Shown in pieces: positions 6,395-11,310 of a DNA stretch of 11,310 nucleotides. The notes below the pieces were generated by a model, which was given only the letters and a program-made list of their open reading frames with translations, did not search any database and was not told the origin of the DNA. Source of the DNA: CBCXVS01 sp965178525 (GTDB lineage Bacteria > Tectomicrobia > Entotheonellia > Entotheonellales > Entotheonellaceae); the NCBI GenBank assembly GCA_965178525.1, contig CBCXVS010000257.1, positions 1 through 11,310 on the forward strand, written 5' to 3'. Each line of letters opens with the position of its first letter. Position 1 is the first letter of the stretch. The position numbers were made by a program, and so were the translations under genes.

Positions 6395-6919
6395 ATGATG
6401 AAGCAGTGGGCGAGCGAAGCAAAATGGATAGGCATCACATCATGTGTGATGTTATGTTTTCTTTTTCTGGCTTCGGTATTTTACGTTGTCTATGGCGATC
6501 ACATCATCGTATCGATGATTCGGAGAGAATCGATCGAGGCGCTGAATACGATGATGGAACGCTATTTCCGGACGCGTGGCATCGATTCCGGAGCGATTAC
6601 CCCGCATGGCGATGGCCATCTGGGACTCGAGCATTATTTCCGCTTAGGCCGCATCTATTTTTTCCGCCTCGTCACCCTTTGCCTTGTCCTGCAAAGCCTC
6701 GTCATCGCAGTCCTCCTGCGCCGCCAACTGCTCGCCGTCATACGGGAATTTTTCGCCGCCTCAACCTATCCGCTCAACCTAGCCATTTTTCGCGTCGTCT
6801 TATTTTATCTGCTTTTCCGTTTCGATACGTCAGACACGGTGTGGTTCAGCCAACTGCCCGAGCAACTGCAAGTGGCGCCATGGGGTGTGGCCTTGGCTCC
6901 TCGAATTCCTTCCGATTAA
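6395..6919 (+). CDS. N-terminal fragment of HTTM-like multi-helix membrane protein, cut by a frameshift
   Basis: The frame is open from 6188, but that start lies inside the preceding gene. The ATG at 6395 begins a sensible protein (MMKQWASEAKW) and has a G-rich GGGGG at 6381-6385 as a weak ribosome site. Hydrophobic segments lie at about residues 12-33 and 90-108, with a third around 124-140 (LAIFRVVLFYLLF), typical of the start of HTTM-type proteins (horizontally transferred transmembrane domain, related to vitamin K-dependent gamma-carboxylase). Homology-like sequence runs to about residue 162 (LPEQLQVAP). The last dozen residues are out-of-frame junk, while the +1 frame continues the domain. 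The intact form would span 6395-8471. It lies 91 bp after the hydrolase gene on the same strand, so it may belong to the same transcript. Confidence 0.65.
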   Translation: MMKQWASEAKWIGITSCVMLCFLFLASVFYVVYGDHIIVSMIRRESIEALNTMMERYFRTRGIDSGAITPHGDGHLGLEHYFRLGRIYFFRLVTLCLVLQSLVIAVLLRRQLLAVIREFFAASTYPLNLAIFRVVLFYLLFRFDTSDTVWFSQLPEQLQVAPWGVALAPRIPSD

Positions 6920-8471
6920 CGTGCCGTGGGCCACGGTGGCCACCCAGATCTTTCATGTCGCCGCGTTCACCGCCATGATCGGTCTCTGTACCCGCACGTC
7001 AGCATGGATAACGGTGATCTGTAGGTTCTATGTGCTCGGTATTCCGCAATTTTACGGCAAGGTCAATCACTATCACCATCTCCTCTGGTTTGCGGCGATC
7101 TTGGCGGCCAGCCGCAGTAGCGACATGTTGTCGTGTGACGCCTGGATCGCGGCAAGGAAACGTGCCGATCGAGGCCTGATCGATCCTCCGGGCCCTTCCC
7201 GCCTCTATGCCATGCCCTTGCGTTTCGTCTGGCTCTTAATAGGGATCGCGTATTTTTTTGCCGGCTTCTGGAAATGGTGGAGCATCGGACCCGATTGGGC
7301 CTTCAGCAACAATATCCAGATCCACATGTACAGAGTGTGGCAAGCCCGTGATGGCTGGCTCCCCTTTTTTCGCATTGATCACTATCCGCTGCTCTATCAG
7401 CTTGGCGCTTTGGGGGTTCTCCTATTCGAAATGTCGTTCGTTTTCCTCATGTTTGCGCCGAAGCTCCGTTTCGCGCCAATCTTTGGCGGGCTGGTTTTCC
7501 ATAACATGACGGGCCTTTTCATGCAGATTTACTTCACGACGCTGCAAGCCTGCTATGTAGCGTTCGGTAATTGGCATGCGATCTTCCAACGCCTCGGGCA
7601 CGGGTTCTACCAAGACGACATGTGGGTCCTCTATGATGGCGATTGCCGGCGCTGCCGGCGAACGATCGCATCACTCCGAACGTTGGATGTCTGGGGCCGT
7701 GTGACCTATGTGCACATCCTCGACACCGCGGCCCTGGCGCACAACGGTTTGGATGGGCTCGATACCACCGCCGTCCTGACGGAGATGCATGCGGTGGTGG
7801 GCGGGAAGACGTGGCACGGATTTGCCGCCTATCGCGCCCTCGCCGGGCGTCTACCGGTGTTATGGCCCCTCTTGCCTTTCTTATACCTCGGACCTGTCGC
7901 TCGCATCGGCGGTTACATCTACCGGCGTGTGGCGCATGCACAGCCAGATTGTGTGGCGGCGGCGTCATCGTTGCCGACTCGTACGGCGACATCCAGCGTG
8001 TCGTGGCAGATGGCCATCGTTACTACCGTTGGCCTGATGTTAGTCTGCGCCAATGTGGTGGCTGGCGTTGGGCGTAAGGGGCAGGCATGGCCTTTCGCCT
8101 GTTATCCGGTGTTCTGGGGCGGGTTTAAGTATGAAAGGCACGCGCTCGAGATGACCGTCAGCAATGCCCAAGGTGACATCATCCCGTGGAATCCCCAGAG
8201 GCTGCAGCACAAATTTTCCGTGGCCCGTTACTGGGGTATGGTCGGACATTTGATGCGGTCTGACGATACGGCCCAACGCGACCGCCGCCTCAAGGCCCTC
8301 TTTAGCGTGCTGAGACGCTATGACGAGACGCTGCGGCAGGCGGATGCGGTGCAATTCCATCGAGTCACCCTTTCCGTCATTCCCGAGCGGCAAGAGGACA
8401 ATCCCTTACATCAGGAACTGTTGCTTGACTGGAAGATTCCATCGGAGGTGCGCAATCTGGTATCGCGTTAG
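6885..8471 (+). CDS. C-terminal part of HTTM-like membrane protein fused to a DCC (DUF393) thiol-disulfide oxidoreductase domain
   Basis: The 528-codon ORF, nominally from a GTG at 6885, has no good ribosome site and starts mid-domain, so it is the continuation of the 6395 gene after a frameshift. It carries several hydrophobic helices (about residues 15-50, 64-76, 112-128, 168-192, 375-395). HTTM-like landmarks are FYGKVNHYHHLLWFAAIL (56-73) and IAYFFAGFWKWWSIGPDW (121-138). Residues 247-340 match the DCC family: VLYDGDCRRCRRT with Cys254 and Cys257 (DxxCxxC). After another helix there is a soluble tail with CYPVFWGGF (406-414) and YWGMVGHLM. Other members of such fusions are membrane proteins of unknown substrate; a redox or electron-transfer role is inferred from the CxxC only. 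The neighbours give no clear pathway. Confidence 0.78.
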   Translation: MWPWLLEFLPINVPWATVATQIFHVAAFTAMIGLCTRTSAWITVICRFYVLGIPQFYGKVNHYHHLLWFAAILAASRSSDMLSCDAWIAARKRADRGLIDPPGPSRLYAMPLRFVWLLIGIAYFFAGFWKWWSIGPDWAFSNNIQIHMYRVWQARDGWLPFFRIDHYPLLYQLGALGVLLFEMSFVFLMFAPKLRFAPIFGGLVFHNMTGLFMQIYFTTLQACYVAFGNWHAIFQRLGHGFYQDDMWVLYDGDCRRCRRTIASLRTLDVWGRVTYVHILDTAALAHNGLDGLDTTAVLTEMHAVVGGKTWHGFAAYRALAGRLPVLWPLLPFLYLGPVARIGGYIYRRVAHAQPDCVAAASSLPTRTATSSVSWQMAIVTTVGLMLVCANVVAGVGRKGQAWPFACYPVFWGGFKYERHALEMTVSNAQGDIIPWNPQRLQHKFSVARYWGMVGHLMRSDDTAQRDRRLKALFSVLRRYDETLRQADAVQFHRVTLSVIPERQEDNPLHQELLLDWKIPSEVRNLVSR

Positions 8472-8614
8472 ACGATCCGAGGTGGATGGTTCGCTCCATC
8501 ACGCTACGTCATATTTTGTCTCGAATTTTGTGAGCCCTGCGAGTACCCTACACATAGCGTCATCAATCTCATTTCAATCTGTTTCATTCACACACATGGC
8601 AGGGATGAGGCACG

Positions 8615-9745
8615 ATGAAGACAGCCTTTGTCTACACGGATGACTATGTGCAATACCGCTACAGCGAGACGCACCTGTTGAAGCCGTATCGCCTGCAGCT
8701 GACGCGCGATCTCATGCAGAGTTACGGGCTGCTGCAACTGCCCGGCAGCCGGGTGATCGAGACGGTGCCGGCGCGCCGGACAGAGCTTGAGCTGTTCCAC
8801 ACGCCGGCGTATCTCCGGGTACTGCAAGCCGCCAACTCTGGCGCGTATCGGGCGATGTTTGCAGCGTATGGCCTGGGGCCGGGAGATAACCCGGTCTTTC
8901 CCGGCATGTACGCTTGGTCTGAGCTGTGGGCTGGAGGCACCCTGCAGGCCGCGCGCTTGGTGGCGAGCGGTGAGGTGGAGGCGGCGTTCCACATTGCCGG
9001 CGGCCTGCACCACGCCATGGCCAATCGGGCCTCGGGATTTTGTTACATCAACGATATCGCCATTGCCATCACCGAGCCGATTCGCCAGGGCCATCGCGTG
9101 GCTTACATCGATGTCGATGTGCATCATGGGGATGGTGTGCAGGCGGCGTTTTACGATACCGACCAAGTTCTCACCATCTCCTTGCACGAGAGCGGCCGTT
9201 ACCTGTTTCCGGGCACGGGCTTCGTGCACGAAATGGGCGAGGGGAAGGGCCGTGGCTATGCGGTGAATCTGCCCTTGCCGCCTGGTGTCGATGACGACGT
9301 CTATCTGGAAGGATTTACGGCCATTGTGCCGCCGCTCGTACAAGCCTATCGTCCCGATCTTGTCGTGACCCAACTGGGTGTGGACACCTTTCACGACGAT
9401 CCCCTGGCGCATGGGCAACTGACCACCACCGGGTTTATCCATGTGCTGCGGCAACTCAAAACCATGGCCCCGCGCTGGATTGCCACGGGCGGCGGGGGCT
9501 ACCATCTGCCGAACGTGGCGCGAGCTTGGACGCTGGCTTGGGGGATCATGAACGAGGTGGACGTCCCCGGCCCGCTTCCGGAAGCCGGCCGGTCGCTTCT
9601 GCAGCGTGCGGGCTATAGCGGCCGGACCTTGCGCGACCCGGCTGTCTCCTTTCACTCGTCACATCGCGACAGCCTGCGGGCCGAGGTACAGCAGGCCGTG
9701 GCGTCTGTGAAGCAGCATGTGTTTCCGATTCATGGTCTTGCATAA
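8615..9745 (+). CDS. Histone-deacetylase-family enzyme (AcuC / class I-like zinc deacetylase)
   Basis: The 376-residue protein is close to the usual AcuC length. These cytoplasmic zinc enzymes remove acetyl groups from protein lysines (AcuC acts on acetyl-CoA synthetase in Bacillus) or from small acetylamines. All key residues are present: the His dyad in GGLHHA (His132, His133), GFCYINDIAIAI (141-152), YIDVDVHHGDGV with zinc ligands Asp168 and His170, GVDTFHDDPL with the third ligand Asp257, and GGGGY with the transition-state Tyr296. The class I-like GFCYIND and GGGGY motifs, together with DPLAH, favour AcuC over acetylpolyamine amidohydrolases. GAGG at 8607-8610 lies 4 nt before the ATG, a short but usable spacing. 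It is separated from the upstream gene by 143 bp, so it probably has its own promoter. No acetoin or acs genes are nearby, so the substrate is unknown. The gene appears intact. Confidence 0.93.
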   Translation: MKTAFVYTDDYVQYRYSETHLLKPYRLQLTRDLMQSYGLLQLPGSRVIETVPARRTELELFHTPAYLRVLQAANSGAYRAMFAAYGLGPGDNPVFPGMYAWSELWAGGTLQAARLVASGEVEAAFHIAGGLHHAMANRASGFCYINDIAIAITEPIRQGHRVAYIDVDVHHGDGVQAAFYDTDQVLTISLHESGRYLFPGTGFVHEMGEGKGRGYAVNLPLPPGVDDDVYLEGFTAIVPPLVQAYRPDLVVTQLGVDTFHDDPLAHGQLTTTGFIHVLRQLKTMAPRWIATGGGGYHLPNVARAWTLAWGIMNEVDVPGPLPEAGRSLLQRAGYSGRTLRDPAVSFHSSHRDSLRAEVQQAVASVKQHVFPIHGLA

Positions 9746-10096
9746 GCTGCTGTGGCAATGATGGCGTTCTTAATGAGCCTGGGCATCGTGATTCGCTAGT
9801 TGTAGGGTGCATTCTATGCACCCTACGTCGGAAACCGGTAAGACATTTCTTCCGGCGTGTACGAGTCCTGCGTCCTGCATATGACGGCATTCCATCTCAA
9901 TGCTCTACCAGCCGATTCGGACAGGTAAAATCGCTCGTTTCATACCCACATCCGAAACTCCTACCCTAGTTTTCTGCGTGATTAATACTCAAATCCCACT
10001 AAAGTAGTGAGCAATATAAGCCGATATATCTCTCCGTGCTATGTCCTGACGAGATAACACCTTGCCCTGATCCTATGGCACCAGAGGTTACCGACT
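9746..10096. other. Intergenic region with palindromes, no gene seen
   Basis: These 351 bp lie between the deacetylase and the lipoprotein operon. They contain a perfect palindrome at 9802-9826 and a short operator-like palindrome CACTA-AAG-TAGTG at 9997-10009 about 90 bp before the lipoprotein start. I see no clear promoter consensus and no convincing ORF. The stretch 9930-10040 is AT-richer than its surroundings and is where the promoter for the lipoprotein operon would be expected. Confidence 0.5.
9802..9826. repeat. Perfect 11-bp palindrome with 3-nt loop
   Basis: GTAGGGTGCAT (9802-9812) and its exact complement ATGCACCCTAC (9816-9826) flank TCT. It lies 56 bp after the deacetylase stop. 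There is no T-run, so it is not a standard intrinsic terminator, although the hairpin could still stop or stabilise the transcript. Its form (GTAGGGTGC... ends) fits REP-like or MITE-like dispersed palindromes. Confidence 0.75.
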
Positions 10097-10405
10097 ATGC
10101 CACGTCTTGCTATCTATGCTCTTGGCCTCCTTCTGCTGACCGGCAATCCCTTACTCATGGGATGCTCAGGTTCAGGCGGCTCTTCCGACCAATCCACCGC
10201 CACAACAGGCCCAGGGGGCCCCTCAACTGCCATACCAGACGACCAGATCGGCTTCAGTACCGGCGGCGAACACGAGAGCGATCAATACCGCCTCAACTTG
10301 ACGATTGGCGAGACCCCAACCGACGGCACCCAACACCGGACTTCCCGTTCATATAACTTAATCATAGGCATCGGCACCGCTCAATCCGGTATCGGAGGTC
10401 AATGA
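10097..10405 (+). CDS. Small lipoprotein with duplicated S-x-Y-x-L-type motif
   Basis: The 102-residue product begins with a lipoprotein signal peptide: hydrophobic core (residues 5-21) and lipobox LMGC, with Cys23 as the likely acylated residue. The mature protein is Ser/Gly/Thr-rich (24-45), followed by two similar motifs: SDQYRLNLTIG (61-71) and SRSYNLIIGIG (83-93). AGAGG at 10083-10087 lies 9 nt before the ATG. Its stop codon TGA (10403-10405) overlaps the ATG of the next gene (10405) in a TGATG, a translational-coupling arrangement. This implies equimolar production with the repeat protein downstream, so a role as an outer-membrane anchor or assembly factor for that protein is inferred. 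I do not recognise a named family. Confidence 0.8.
   Translation: MPRLAIYALGLLLLTGNPLLMGCSGSGGSSDQSTATTGPGGPSTAIPDDQIGFSTGGEHESDQYRLNLTIGETPTDGTQHRTSRSYNLIIGIGTAQSGIGGQ
10394..10399 (+). promoter_or_regulatory. Shine-Dalgarno GGAGGT within the lipoprotein gene
   Basis: GGAGGT precedes tandem ATGs at 10402 and 10405. The gap is 2 nt to the first and 5 nt to the second, so 10405 is the better start; it forms a TGATG overlap with the lipoprotein stop. Confidence 0.6.
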
Positions 10406-11310
10406 TGAAACGCGCTATATCTTGGTTTGTGCTGCTGGTCATATTTCTTGTGATCTCGGCCACCTCATCGGCGGCCGTGGGTTTGATTCTGCTCCAAGGT
10501 CAGCTCACCGATACCCAGCAAAATCCCATTAACGGCCCGCTCCCGTTCACGCTCACCTTATATACCGATGCAGCAAGGACCAACGCCGTTTGGACTGAAC
10601 GGCAATTGGTCAACTTCAACGCAGGAGCCTTTTCAATATACCTGGGCCAGATCCAGGCTCTCGACCCCTCGCTATTCGCCGACCCCGCAATTCTCTACCT
10701 CGGTGTACAACTCGGCAACGATGACGAACTCGACCCCTTTCCCATCGCTCATACACCTCGGGCCTTATGGGCGGAGCAAGCCGGTGATACCAGGACTTTG
10801 CAGGGGCTGAGTGCCGAAGATTTTCTAGCCGCCGATTATGTCCCGGACTGGTCAGACATCTCCAACATACCCGATGAGCTCCTGAACGCTATTGAAGCGG
10901 GTCTCGAACGGGATGTGTCCAGCGCCAATGAACTCATCGCCACTGTGCAGCTCAACGGCGCCCAACTCGACATTACCGAGGCAGGTCAAACCTTTTCAGT
11001 CGATCTGAGCGGATTGGCAGACGGAGTGGTCGATGCCGACGCGGATCCAGCGAACGAACTCAACACCACCATGACGCTGAATGGGACGAGCCTGGAGATC
11101 ACCGATGCAGGTGGGACGTTGAGCGCGGACTTGTCGAGTTTACAAGACGATTCTGATGCCGATCCAGCGAACGAATTCAACACGAGTGTGACGCTGAATG
11201 GGACGAGCCTGGAGATCACCGATGTAGGTGGCACGTTGAGTGCAGATCTGTCGAGTCTTCAAGACGATGCCGACGCTGATCCAGCCAATGAACTCAACAC
11301 GACCGTGGTG
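10405..11310 (+). CDS. Large secreted tandem-repeat protein (tail-fibre/adhesin-like), 5' part only
   Basis: The frame is open from the ATG at 10405 to the window edge (302 codons, no stop), so the gene is partial at its 3' end. The signal peptide is clear: MKR, hydrophobic core (residues 5-20) and SSAA|V cleavage near residue 24. Residues 28-125 resemble the N-terminal beta domain found in many large secreted fibre-like proteins: LLQGQLTDTQQNPINGPLPF, LWTE-type strand, GAFSIYLG, ILYLGVQLGNDDELDPF, TPRALWAEQAG. A linker with DYVPDWSDISNIP (144-156) follows. From residue 172 repeats of about 39 residues begin, with consensus ADPANELNTTVTLNGTSLEITDxGGTLSADLSSLQDD. Such repeats are predicted to form beta-rich fibres. 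The C-terminus, perhaps with a chaperone or anchoring domain, lies outside the window. Coupled to the lipoprotein gene by TGATG. Confidence 0.85.
   Translation, partial: MKRAISWFVLLVIFLVISATSSAAVGLILLQGQLTDTQQNPINGPLPFTLTLYTDAARTNAVWTERQLVNFNAGAFSIYLGQIQALDPSLFADPAILYLGVQLGNDDELDPFPIAHTPRALWAEQAGDTRTLQGLSAEDFLAADYVPDWSDISNIPDELLNAIEAGLERDVSSANELIATVQLNGAQLDITEAGQTFSVDLSGLADGVVDADADPANELNTTMTLNGTSLEITDAGGTLSADLSSLQDDSDADPANEFNTSVTLNGTSLEITDVGGTLSADLSSLQDDADADPANELNTTVV
11041..11310 (+). repeat. 117-bp in-frame tandem repeats within the secreted protein
   Basis: Units start at 11041, 11158 and 11275 (the last cut by the window edge), each 117 bp or 39 codons. A 36-nt block (11072-11107 and 11189-11224) is identical between the first two full units. 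A degenerate earlier copy precedes them, with its SANEL motif 126 bp upstream of the matching ANEL in unit one. The high DNA identity points to recent duplication and likely copy-number variation. Confidence 0.88.

Noticed and set aside
6433..6451. CATCACA-TCATG-TGTGATG inverted repeat inside the HTTM gene
   Set aside because: Short and inside a transmembrane coding segment; likely chance.
8588..9655. 355-codon minus-strand ORF opposite the deacetylase
   Set aside because: The plus strand carries every catalytic motif of the deacetylase family; the minus ORF has none.
10036..10356. 106-codon plus-strand ORF overlapping the lipoprotein
   Set aside because: Out of frame with the lipoprotein, which has a clear lipobox, ribosome site and coupled stop; this ORF is Arg/Pro-rich shadow.
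10986..11234. 82-codon minus-strand repetitive ORF
   Set aside because: It is the antisense of the 117-bp coding repeats of the secreted protein.
11041..11310. Tandem repeats as a CRISPR array
   Set aside because: The repeats are contiguous, in frame, 117 bp long and have no unique spacers.

Overview
The window looks like chromosomal DNA from a GC-rich Gram-negative bacterium. Coding regions are GC-rich, with one AT-rich intergenic stretch. A lipobox lipoprotein, Sec signal peptides and large secreted repeat proteins are present. The mix of MmgE/PrpD, a serine hydrolase fused to a glycoside-hydrolase-like barrel, an HTTM-DCC membrane protein and heptamer GAATGCG repeats recalls environmental or sponge-symbiont genomes (Tectomicrobia-like). 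That is only an impression; no marker gene allows a taxonomic call.

Layout: (1) 26-1981, minus strand: a secreted LamG-like/GEVED surface protein that ends abruptly inside its GEVED domain near the left edge. (2) 1982-2556: a divergent intergenic region with a 16-bp perfect hairpin, further inverted repeats, an AT-rich core and a plausible promoter for the rightward genes. (3) 2557-6303: a two-gene rightward unit, an MmgE/PrpD-family protein followed 12 bp later by a long serine-hydrolase (beta-lactamase fold) plus glycoside-hydrolase-like fusion. The fusion gene carries four heptamer repeats right after its start and is cut by one in-frame TAG at 4303-4305. (4) 6395-8471: an HTTM-like multi-helix membrane protein with a DCC thiol-oxidoreductase domain, split by a one-base frameshift near 6881-6885. 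(5) 8615-9745: an intact AcuC/class-I-type histone-deacetylase-family enzyme. (6) 9746-10096: intergenic, with a perfect 11-bp palindrome. (7) 10097-11310: a small lipoprotein translationally coupled (TGATG) to the 5' part of a large secreted protein with 117-bp tandem repeats; it runs off the right edge.

Functionally, the MmgE/PrpD and hydrolase genes look like one transcription unit for catabolism of an unknown organic or glycosidic substrate. The 10097-11310 pair looks like an export or assembly unit for a surface fibre. No defence system, CRISPR array, tRNA or rRNA is visible. The most notable features are three damaged or possibly recoded genes in 11 kb (truncated GEVED, internal TAG, frameshift), the rare-looking domain fusions, and the small repeat and palindrome elements. 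I see no convincing evidence of a wholly new multi-gene system.
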